A stretch of 5,321 bases of DNA from Weeksellaceae bacterium (lineage in GTDB: Bacteria; Bacteroidota; Bacteroidia; Flavobacteriales; Weeksellaceae): the NCBI GenBank assembly GCA_022701475.1, contig JAKOOI010000157.1, positions 1-5,321 on the forward strand, given 5' to 3'. Below the pieces are notes generated by a model. It searched no databases, was not told the DNA's origin, and was given only the letters and a program-made list of their open reading frames with translations. Positions 1 through 4,897 of the stretch are shown in pieces. A program made the position numbers and the translations under genes. Position 1 is the stretch's first letter. Every line of letters begins with the position of its first letter.

Positions 1-19
1 TCCGTAAGATCAATATTTT

Positions 20-421
20 TCATGAATTTGCCGTTTTATGATTCTGATAAGCCATGAACGCTTTAAAACTCCTGGAAAATCCGAAATGAAACAGTGTATC
101 CGCATAAACAATAATCATCACATAAAATGGGATCTCAGTGCTAAAAGACTGATGTGGTATCGTGAATACAGCAATTACAGCAAGGATCAGGCCGGCTGAA
201 AACAGGATCAGGGCAATGATCCTGGCCCACTTATTTCCTTTATATACAAAAAACAGCAGCAAAACCGTCAGGATAAACCGCACGATCTGCGAGAAAAGCT
301 TGGGGAAGTTGATCTCAGGCTGTACCGACTGATAGAAATAAGTAGACCATACCGACAGCAGGAGAATACTTGCCGACAGCCGGATGGTTCTTCTTTTCCC
401 GGTCCTTTCAAGTGCATTCAT
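20..421 (-). CDS. Small four-helix integral membrane protein, function unknown
   Basis: A 133-residue protein that I do not recognise as a named family. Four hydrophobic segments are visible at about residues 15-30, 45-60, 66-88 and 97-114, separated by short loops. The N-terminus is basic (KRRTIR near residue 9), which suggests a cytoplasmic N-terminus. The C-terminal 20 residues are polar. There are no catalytic motifs, cysteine clusters or obvious ligand residues. The ATG at 419-421 is the natural start because the preceding bases are A/T-rich leader; no Shine-Dalgarno sequence is seen, as is usual in Bacteroidota. It is the last gene of the minus-strand series, 109 nt after the secreted-protein gene, so it may have its own promoter, though I found no clear TAnnTTTG there. 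The stop is TGA at 20-22. It is a real gene by length and hydrophobic pattern, but its function is unknown. Confidence 0.75.
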   Translation of the reverse strand: MNALERTGKRRTIRLSASILLLSVWSTYFYQSVQPEINFPKLFSQIVRFILTVLLLFFVYKGNKWARIIALILFSAGLILAVIAVFTIPHQSFSTEIPFYVMIIVYADTLFHFGFSRSFKAFMAYQNHKTANS

Positions 422-530
422 AGTTATAATTACGTGAAATAATTTAATAATGTGTTTCTGAACTTTGAAATTCTGATTGTAAGGCCAGCAGAAAGAAGCT
501 GATTGCTGTCAGCCACTTATTGCCGGTTTC

Positions 531-1109
531 TTATTCCGTCCGTTGGTAAATATGCGTAAGCTTCGCATTTCTGATAAAATCTTCAGTGGAAGTATTCTTA
601 TCCGCTTTCTTATTGGTCAGCTCAAAATAGTACGCCATCATATTCGGGAATTTGGGATCTTTACACAGGACTTTGAACCTTCGCACCGCAGGATCAGTAC
701 TTAGAAAAGCCAGTTCCGAACCATTGCTGAACCGGATATTGTTGACTTCAAAAGCATCTTTCCAGTTTTTCTGCAGCTTGGCAAATCTTTTCTGGGTCCT
801 GTCACTGTCTTCATTCTCGAACCGGTCTACCTGGAAATCAGTCAGCAGCTGAGGATAAACCAGCCTTTCTTTCAGGATCAGGGCCGTAATTTTGTCAGAC
901 GGGTCATAGAAAACAATTTTCTTGTCAAAGACAATCTGTTTGTCATTCACCGTCATTTCACCGTCAAATTTTTTATAATTTTTCTTTTTATAATCATTGC
1001 GGAAATGTTCAATCACGGCTTTGTCTCTGGGCCCGGCTTTGGTAATTTTCTGTGCAAAACCGCTGGCGGAAAGTACTACGGAAAGGCTTATGGTATATAG
1101 GATTTTCAT
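531..1109 (-). CDS. Secreted or periplasmic protein with signal peptide, function unknown
   Basis: A 192-residue protein beginning with a typical Sec signal peptide (MKILYTISLSVVLSASGFAQ). It has a short basic start, a hydrophobic core and a likely signal peptidase I site after Ala19, leaving Gln as the first mature residue, a common Bacteroidota pattern. There is no lipobox cysteine, so it is not a predicted lipoprotein. The mature part is charged and Lys-rich (DYKKKNYKKFDGE near residues 39-51), has one cysteine and no transmembrane segment, and should lie in the periplasm or outside. A few aromatic/strand-like stretches (KQIVFDKKIVFYDP, residues 57-70) suggest a beta-rich fold, but I recognise no family and no type IX secretion C-terminal domain. 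It starts 30 nt after the nudK-like gene stops, so it is probably cotranscribed with it. The start at 1107-1109 is fixed by the signal peptide. Confidence 0.8.
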   Translation of the reverse strand: MKILYTISLSVVLSASGFAQKITKAGPRDKAVIEHFRNDYKKKNYKKFDGEMTVNDKQIVFDKKIVFYDPSDKITALILKERLVYPQLLTDFQVDRFENEDSDRTQKRFAKLQKNWKDAFEVNNIRFSNGSELAFLSTDPAVRRFKVLCKDPKFPNMMAYYFELTNKKADKNTSTEDFIRNAKLTHIYQRTE

Positions 1110-1139
1110 TGAATCGGATTTATTATAAAACGGCAGAAT

Positions 1140-1723
1140 TTACAAAATATTTTTTATTCTGAGGTGTTGCAGCAACATAATGGTTTTGGCATCTTTAATT
1201 TCCCCGGAATCAATCATATCCAGGGCATCTTTAAATAATAGTTCCATGACTTCAATGTTCTCGCCCTCATCAGCAAGGCCGCCGCCTTCGTTTATTTTCA
1301 TTTCGGCTGAATATTCGGCAATGAAAAAGTGAAGGATTTCCGTAACCGAACCCGGCGACATATACGCTTCGAATATTTTTTCAGCGTGCCGGATCTGGTA
1401 TCCCGTTTCCTCTTCGGTCTCGCGCCTGATGCAGTCTTCGGGATGATCGTTATCCAGCAATCCGGCGCAGGCTTCGATCATCATGCCTGTAGGGTTTCCG
1501 TTGATGAAAGTAGGGAGCCTGAACTGACGCGTCAGGATCACTTTTTTTACATTTTTTTCATACAGCAGGATCACGGCGCCATTGCCGCGATCGTAAGCTT
1601 CCCGGCTTTGCTCTTCAAAAGTTCCGTCGTTTTTCTGAATATTGAATGTTACTTTTTTTAACGTGTACCAGTTATCGGATAGGATTTCCGTTTTTTCAAT
1701 AGTTCTTTTGTATCGTGCATCAT
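1140..1723 (-). CDS. nudK: NudK-type Nudix hydrolase (GDP-mannose pyrophosphatase family), 5' end apparently frameshifted
   Basis: A Nudix hydrolase resembling E. coli NudK, which hydrolyses GDP-mannose to GMP and mannose 1-phosphate with Mg2+. Family features are the segment EILSDNWYTLKKVTF near the start, YDRGNGAVILLY, the RQFRLPTFINGNPTG strand, and a Nudix box from CAGLLDNDHPEDCIRR to RETEEETGY that supplies the metal-binding glutamates. YMSPGSVTEILHFFIAEY and the Gly-rich GGGLADEGENIEV loop follow. The stop is TAA at 1140-1142. A gene caller would choose the GTG at 1572-1574, but this drops about 42 conserved residues, including DRGNGA. The correct frame stays open upstream to 1788 yet contains no ATG, GTG or TTG. 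The likely start, ATGATG at 1718-1723, lies 18 nt after the oxidoreductase stop with AAGG upstream, but is in another frame; one added base in an A-run joins them. ATT at 1698-1700 is an alternative start giving 186 aa. The coordinates given assume the ATG. GDP-mannose specificity is inferred from similarity only. Confidence 0.85.
1691..1709 (-). other. Putative frameshift site in the nudK-like gene
   Basis: On the minus strand, reading from the ATG at 1723 gives MMHDTKELLKKRKSYPITGT and then a stop at 1658-1660. The conserved NudK frame is the one reached by adding one base, or by a -1 ribosomal shift. Two A-runs could carry the change: A4 (1706-1709), giving MMHDTKRTIEKTEILSDN, or A6 (1691-1696), giving MMHDTKELLKKTEILSDN. 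The A6 run is exactly two in-frame AAA codons. A missing base in the read or assembly, a true mutation, or slippage are all possible, and the sequence alone cannot decide between them. Confidence 0.6.
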
Positions 1724-1741
1724 TGTTGTATGACCTTGATT

Positions 1742-2647
1742 TTAATTTTTTAATAAATCTTTTAAAGCTTCCTTCAAATCGGGAAATTTAAACTGAAACC
1801 CTGCGCTTTTTATTTTTTCACAGGAAGCCCTGGATCCTTCCAGAACCGCAACGGAAAGTTCGCCGAAGATCAGTTTCAGGATAAATGCAGGCACATTGGG
1901 CATGAACAGCGGCTTTTTCAGGACCTGTGCCGCTTTTTCTGTCAGGTTTCTGTTGGTCGCATGTTCCGGAGCTACGGCATTGAAAGCTCCGTCTAAATCA
2001 GGATTTTTCAGGGTAAACTCATACATGGAACAGATATCCTCAATATGAATCCACGGCATATATTGTTTTCCCGTGCCCAAAGGGGATCCGATGCCCGCTT
2101 TTATGGTCGGAAGCATCTTTTTCAGGGCTCCTTCTTTTTCAGAAAGCACCACACCGGTTCTCAGTTTTACCACACGCTCCGTTATCCCATGGTTTTTAAA
2201 CTCATCGGCAGCCTGTTCCCAAAGTACGGTAACTTCACTGAGGAAATCTTTTCCGGGCAAGTCTTTTTCTGTAAATATTTTATCCGTTGTTCCGGTTCCG
2301 TAATAATTGATCCCCGAAGCCGATACAAAAGATCTGATCTTCTGATTGTTTTTTTGCAGGGCTTTTAAAATAAGGCCTGCAGAATCTACCCGGCTGGAAA
2401 TGATTTCTTTTTTTCTTTCATCAGTCCATCGCTTTTCAGCTACACCGGCACCGGCAAGGTGGATGATGTGCGAAACATTTTCAAGAGCCCGCTCATCCAG
2501 CGTCGCTTTGGCAATATCCCATCCGAACTCATTTTCATATTTCTTTTTCCGGGTCAGGAACCGGACACTGTATGTACTTTCAAGCTGTTTTGATAATTCC
2601 TTTGCAATTAAACCGTTAGCGCCGGTAATCAGGACAATTTCTTTCAT
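1742..2647 (-). CDS. TIGR01777 / YfcH-type NAD(P)-dependent epimerase-like oxidoreductase (atypical SDR)
   Basis: A 301-residue extended/atypical short-chain dehydrogenase of the TIGR01777 (SDR39U1, YfcH) family, close to the roughly 300-residue length of E. coli YfcH. The N-terminal Rossmann motif is TGANGLIAKEL (residues 8-18), with the third glycine of GxxGxxG replaced by Ala15. Then come HLAGAGVAEKRWT (63-75), SASGINYYGTG (109-119) with the YYG that stands at the catalytic Tyr position, LWEQAADEF (142-150), KLRTGVVLS (161-169) and MPWIHIEDI (197-205). The C-terminal part (about 249-298, FGELSVAVLEGSRASCEKIK onward) is the DUF1731-type extension that marks this family. The substrate is unknown; a cytoplasmic NAD(P)-binding protein is expected. 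The start at 2645-2647 puts the Rossmann strand at the usual distance. It lies 23 nt after the zinc-finger gene and 18 nt before the first nudK ATG, so cotranscription is likely. Confidence 0.92.
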   Translation of the reverse strand: MKEIVLITGANGLIAKELSKQLESTYSVRFLTRKKKYENEFGWDIAKATLDERALENVSHIIHLAGAGVAEKRWTDERKKEIISSRVDSAGLILKALQKNNQKIRSFVSASGINYYGTGTTDKIFTEKDLPGKDFLSEVTVLWEQAADEFKNHGITERVVKLRTGVVLSEKEGALKKMLPTIKAGIGSPLGTGKQYMPWIHIEDICSMYEFTLKNPDLDGAFNAVAPEHATNRNLTEKAAQVLKKPLFMPNVPAFILKLIFGELSVAVLEGSRASCEKIKSAGFQFKFPDLKEALKDLLKN

Positions 2648-2670
2648 AATGGTAAAGATTGATATCGGTT

Positions 2671-3015
2671 CTAAGACTGTTTCCGGACGATCAGGATAAA
2701 ATCCTCATCCAGAAGTCTGTACCCGTGATCATAAATAAACCGGTATTCGGAACCGTTCTTATAAATTTTCAGATTCGTGAAATACTCAAAATCAAAACCC
2801 AAGCCATCGAGTTTCGCACGCGTAACTTTAGCCTTACCTTCGGTATTGATCTCTGTCAGGATCCTGTAATTTTTGCGCAGCCTGTTGTTGATGTTCCGCA
2901 TCAGGTTGCTGGAGTCTTTATTCTGCTTGTTGTTGTAGGCATTCCGGCAGGCATCGTTGCAGAATTTCTTATCCGACCTGCCGATGATCTTTTCGCCGCA
3001 TTCGAGACAATTCAT
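2671..3015 (-). CDS. Small zinc-finger protein (CxxC...CxxxC), function unknown
   Basis: A 114-residue soluble protein with four N-terminal cysteines, Cys3, Cys6, Cys19 and Cys23 (CLEC, then KFCNDACRNAY), in the spacing of a treble-clef or zinc-ribbon knuckle similar to DUF2116-like fingers. It very probably binds one zinc ion. The finger is followed by a polar, Asn/Arg/Lys-rich helix (residues 24-52) and a region with several aromatic residues (GLGFDFEYFTNLKIYKNGSE, 71-90) that could form a small beta domain. The basic middle segment would suit nucleic-acid binding, but that is inference. The ATG at 3013-3015 overlaps the TGA of the HPP gene as ATGA, so the two are probably translationally coupled. 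The stop is TAG at 2671-2673. I know of no experimentally assigned role. Confidence 0.85.
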   Translation of the reverse strand: MNCLECGEKIIGRSDKKFCNDACRNAYNNKQNKDSSNLMRNINNRLRKNYRILTEINTEGKAKVTRAKLDGLGFDFEYFTNLKIYKNGSEYRFIYDHGYRLLDEDFILIVRKQS

Positions 3016-3629
3016 AGGATATCTTTTTTCATTTTGTGCGTATGATTGTGATTGTGTTTTTTCCTGATGATCTTTTTCAGCCGGTTACGGACCGGATAAC
3101 TCCGGTTGGAGGTCATATTGTTAAAAACCAGGGCGGTAACCAACAGAATGATACATCCTGTAAGCACCGGGGAAAGGACATAGCCGTAGCCTAGTTCAGG
3201 GATCTTCCCGGTAGAGCTTACGGCGATCAGTGCCGTGGCGCCGCCCGGCGGATGCAGGGTTTTGGTAAACTGCATCAGTACGATAGAAAAAGCCACTGCA
3301 AGGGGAGCTGACAGCCAGATGATATCGGGAACAATCTTATAAACGGTAACGCCGACAAGGGCAGAGATCACATGCCCGCCTATCAGGTTCCTGGGCTGGG
3401 CCAGCGGACTCTGGATGGCACCATAAATCAGCACACTGGAAGCTCCGAAGGATCCGATGAGGAAAATGTTTTCCGTTGAAGATATGGTGTGGGACTGGAT
3501 CAATGCAATTATTCCGATTCCGAAAAATGCGCCGAGAAACGACCAGAAATGCTCCCTGTAATCCACCAGTGTTTCCCGGTAGATCACATATTTTGAAATC
3601 CTTAATGTCCGTCTGATCGTCTTTTTCAT
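3012..3629 (-). CDS. HPP-family integral membrane protein (possible anion transporter) with His-rich tail
   Basis: A 205-residue membrane protein of the HPP family, named for the motif His-Pro-Pro seen here at 126-128 inside TKTLHPPGGATALIAV. A second family signature, FGASSVLIYGAIQSPLAQPR followed by NLIGGH, lies at 61-86. Hydrophobic segments lie at about 30-46, 55-72, 84-101, 104-121 and 150-170, with a basic N-terminus. Cyanobacterial and chloroplast HPP proteins have been reported to carry nitrite; whether this one does is unknown, and no nitrogen genes are nearby. The C-terminus (172-205) is a basic cytoplasmic-looking tail containing KKHNHNHTHK, four alternating histidines that could bind metal. 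The start ATG at 3627-3629 lies only 5 nt downstream of a consensus -7 element. The gene is first in the minus-strand series and its TGA overlaps the next start by 4 nt. Confidence 0.9.
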   Translation of the reverse strand: MKKTIRRTLRISKYVIYRETLVDYREHFWSFLGAFFGIGIIALIQSHTISSTENIFLIGSFGASSVLIYGAIQSPLAQPRNLIGGHVISALVGVTVYKIVPDIIWLSAPLAVAFSIVLMQFTKTLHPPGGATALIAVSSTGKIPELGYGYVLSPVLTGCIILLVTALVFNNMTSNRSYPVRNRLKKIIRKKHNHNHTHKMKKDIL

Positions 3630-3634
3630 AGATC

Positions 3635-3642
3635 CAAAGATA
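3635..3642 (-). promoter_or_regulatory. Bacteroidota -7 promoter element for the HPP gene
   Basis: The minus strand reads TATCTTTG here, an exact match to TAnnTTTG. The HPP ATG begins 5 nt after the element, so transcription would start at or very near the start codon, implying a leaderless or near-leaderless mRNA. No clear TTG -33 element is seen; the bases about 19-24 nt upstream are TTTTCCC-like. The match could be chance, but the position at the head of a tight gene series favours a promoter. Confidence 0.5.
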
Positions 3643-3708
3643 CAGAATTATCTGTTGGGAAAAGATCAGGACCTGAAGGCACAATATATTTTCACATGTA
3701 AAATCATT

Positions 3709-3736
3709 ATCCGTTTTCAAACGACTACAAACGGAT
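3709..3736. repeat. Inverted repeat in the divergent intergenic region
   Basis: The arms ATCCGTTT (3709-3716) and AAACGGAT (3729-3736) are perfect reverse complements separated by 12 nt; the spacer holds a further AAACG. It lies between the HPP and ssb starts, about 80 nt from the HPP start and upstream of the proposed ssb -7 element. It could be an operator for a dimeric regulator of either direction. No protein can be named from the sequence. Confidence 0.4.
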
Positions 3737-3751
3737 TTAAATAATTTTCTA

Positions 3752-3797
3752 CCGATTCAGGGTGTAAAATCGGCCAATCTTTGCAACAGAGAATCGG
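3752..3797. repeat. Three CCGATT/AATCGG half-sites upstream of ssb
   Basis: CCGATT at 3752-3757 and AATCGG at 3768-3773 form a 6-bp inverted repeat with a 10-nt spacer. A third copy, extended to GAATCGG, at 3791-3797 is the exact complement of CCGATTC at 3752-3758. The copies bracket the proposed ssb -7 element, which is where an operator or leader hairpin might lie. The arms are short, so chance is possible. Confidence 0.35.
3776..3783 (+). promoter_or_regulatory. Weak -7-like promoter element for ssb
   Basis: AATCTTTG differs from the Bacteroidota -7 consensus TAnnTTTG only at the first base. It would put the transcription start near 3788-3791 and give ssb a leader of about 60 nt. No TTG -33 element at the usual spacing is evident. 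It is the best candidate in the 219-nt gap, but not a strong one. Confidence 0.35.
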
Positions 3798-3848
3798 GAA
3801 AACAGTGAACGTCCCGGATCTGAATATTAACCTTAAAAATTAAATGTT

Positions 3849-4181
3849 ATGTCACTAAGAAACAGAATCACACTGATCGGTCACACAGGAAAAGAAGTTG
3901 AAATGATGACTTTCGACAGCGGAACACCAAAAGCAAGCGTATCGCTCGCTACCAGTGACCACTACACCAATGCCAAAGGCGAAAAGGTTGAAGAAACACA
4001 ATGGCATTCCCTTGTCGCGTTCGGAAAAACGGCTGAAATTTTTCAGAAATATGTTCCGAAAGGAAAAGAGATCGCTGTAGAAGGAAAACTCACGTACCGC
4101 TCGTACGACGATAAAGATGGGGTTAAAAGGTATATTACAGAAATCAGGGTTGAAGAGATCCTGCTGCTGGGAGGCAAATAA
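3849..4181 (+). CDS. ssb: Short single-stranded DNA-binding protein (single OB fold, no acidic C-terminal tail)
   Basis: A 110-residue SSB that binds single-stranded DNA through one OB fold. The fold runs the whole length: MSLRNRITLIGHTGKE (strand 1), ASVSLATSDHYT (29-40), the hallmark EETQWHSLVAFGKTAE (48-63) with Trp52, YVPKGKEIAVEGKLTYRSY (68-86) and RYITEIRVEEILLLG at the end. It stops straight after the OB fold, without the Gly/Pro/Gln-rich linker or the acidic DxDxPF-type tip that housekeeping SSBs (about 150-180 aa) use to recruit RecQ, PriA, Exo I and other partners. It is therefore probably a second, specialised SSB, and the main one should lie elsewhere in the genome. The start ATG at 3849 fixes the usual N-terminal strand; an ATG at 3844 is out of frame and closes after four codons. 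The HRDC gene follows after 15 nt. Confidence 0.93.
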   Translation: MSLRNRITLIGHTGKEVEMMTFDSGTPKASVSLATSDHYTNAKGEKVEETQWHSLVAFGKTAEIFQKYVPKGKEIAVEGKLTYRSYDDKDGVKRYITEIRVEEILLLGGK

Positions 4182-4196
4182 GTAAAACCAGAGAAG

Positions 4197-4664
4197 ATGA
4201 AAGTAAAAGTTTTCAGCATCAGGCTGCAGAAGGATTTTCTTTATGAAGATCAGAGAAAACTGGACGCGTTTCTGGAGTCCAATGAAATCATAAAAGTGGA
4301 AACCGCTTATGTGAACGATGAAAATTACTGGTCCGTAGTGCTTTATTTTGATGCGCTCAAGATAGCAGGAAATCAGTCAGCCCTACCTGTAGTGAAAGAA
4401 ACCAAACCGGCAAAATACACCGCAGAAAATGATGTGCTGAGTCCGGATGAGGAAAAAATCCTGGATGCCCTGAAGCTCTGGAGATCTGAAAAGGCCAGGG
4501 AACAGAACCTGCCGACGTATTTCATCGCCAGCAACAAGGAGCTTCTTTCGGTAGCCAAGTACAAACCCGCGAAAAAAGAAGAGCTGCTGGATATCGAAGG
4601 ATTTGGGAAACATAAGATAGAAAATTACGGTGAAGAGATTCTCGGAATCCTGGAAACCGCATGA
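4197..4664 (+). CDS. HRDC-domain protein, probably nucleic-acid binding
   Basis: A 155-residue protein in two parts. Residues about 81-152 form an HRDC domain, the small helical bundle found at the C-terminus of RecQ helicases and RNase D. The segment has the expected pattern: LSPDEEKILDALKLWRSEKA, then NLPTYFIASNKELLSVA (104-120), and the helix-loop-helix LLDIEGFGKHKIENYGEEIL (130-149) with the conserved GFGxxKxxxYG. Residues 1-52 form a separate alpha/beta segment (MKVKVFSIRLQKDFLYEDQR onward) that I do not recognise, linked by a polar Lys/Pro/Thr-rich stretch (60-78). No helicase or nuclease motifs are present. HRDC domains usually contact single-stranded or structured DNA or RNA, so acting with the SSB 15 nt upstream is plausible but inferred. 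The start ATG at 4197 follows GAGAAG. A strong terminator lies 32 nt after the stop. Confidence 0.88.
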   Translation: MKVKVFSIRLQKDFLYEDQRKLDAFLESNEIIKVETAYVNDENYWSVVLYFDALKIAGNQSALPVVKETKPAKYTAENDVLSPDEEKILDALKLWRSEKAREQNLPTYFIASNKELLSVAKYKPAKKEELLDIEGFGKHKIENYGEEILGILETA

Positions 4665-4696
4665 AGGTAGAAACACAAGTGACCGGAAAATGGTGA

Positions 4697-4738
4697 GGAA
4701 AGCTGGAAGAAACTGTTCTTCCGGCTTTCCGGTTTTTT
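4697..4738 (+). terminator. Strong Rho-independent terminator after the ssb-HRDC pair
   Basis: The arms at 4697-4711 (GGAAAGCTGGAAGAA) and 4716-4730 (TTCTTCCGGCTTTCC) form a 15-bp stem with a single internal U-G wobble and a 4-nt loop (ACTG). GG and six T follow at 4733-4738. It begins 32 nt after the HRDC stop and ends the ssb-HRDC transcript before hisS. Confidence 0.93.
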
Positions 4739-4852
4739 ATCAGGATGTCTGGGATTTCAGTACAGTGGTATTTCAACATCTTTCATTCCATTCTTCCGGA
4801 TTCTCTGTATTTAAATCTTATGAACCTATAGCAGAAAGTCCTTTCAAATCCT

Positions 4853-4860
4853 TATTTTTG
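4853..4860 (+). promoter_or_regulatory. Bacteroidota -7 promoter element for hisS
   Basis: TATTTTTG matches TAnnTTTG exactly and lies 37 nt before the hisS ATG, giving a leader of about 25-32 nt. The -33 TTG is not clear at the expected spacing. The strong terminator just upstream makes a separate hisS promoter necessary, which supports the call. No T-box or His-rich leader peptide is seen. Confidence 0.55.
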
Positions 4861-4897
4861 CAGGCATATCAGTAATACAATAGCATTCAATTACACA

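Noticed and set aside
498..513. Hairpin GCTGA/TCAGC as a terminator for the secreted-protein gene
   Set aside because: The stem is only 5 bp and is followed by a mixed TTCTTTC, not a T-run. The 109-nt gap holds nothing else that I can support.
1140..1574. Taking GTG 1574 as the true nudK start (144 aa)
   Set aside because: Family residues DRGNGA and SDNWYTL lie immediately upstream in the same open frame, so this start would truncate the fold.
1329..1661. Plus-strand 110-aa reading frame
   Set aside because: It lies antisense to the conserved Nudix gene, has no family features and is a frame shadow.
2045..2699. Several plus-strand frames (2045-2368, 2073-2303, 2346-2699)
   Set aside because: All are antisense to the well-supported SDR oxidoreductase, with low-complexity Phe/Ser-rich translations typical of shadows.
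2659..3045. Plus-strand 128-aa hydrophobic frame
   Set aside because: It is antisense to the zinc-finger gene, whose cysteine motif and ATGA coupling are convincing.
3337..3720. Minus-strand 127-aa frame overlapping the HPP gene
   Set aside because: It lies in another frame of the HPP gene; the HPP motifs fix the real frame.
4373..4779. Minus-strand frames under the HRDC gene and terminator
   Set aside because: They are antisense shadows with no domain content; one crosses the terminator stem.
4630..4875. Plus-strand 81-aa frame between the HRDC gene and hisS
   Set aside because: It reads straight through the strong terminator and has no recognisable features.
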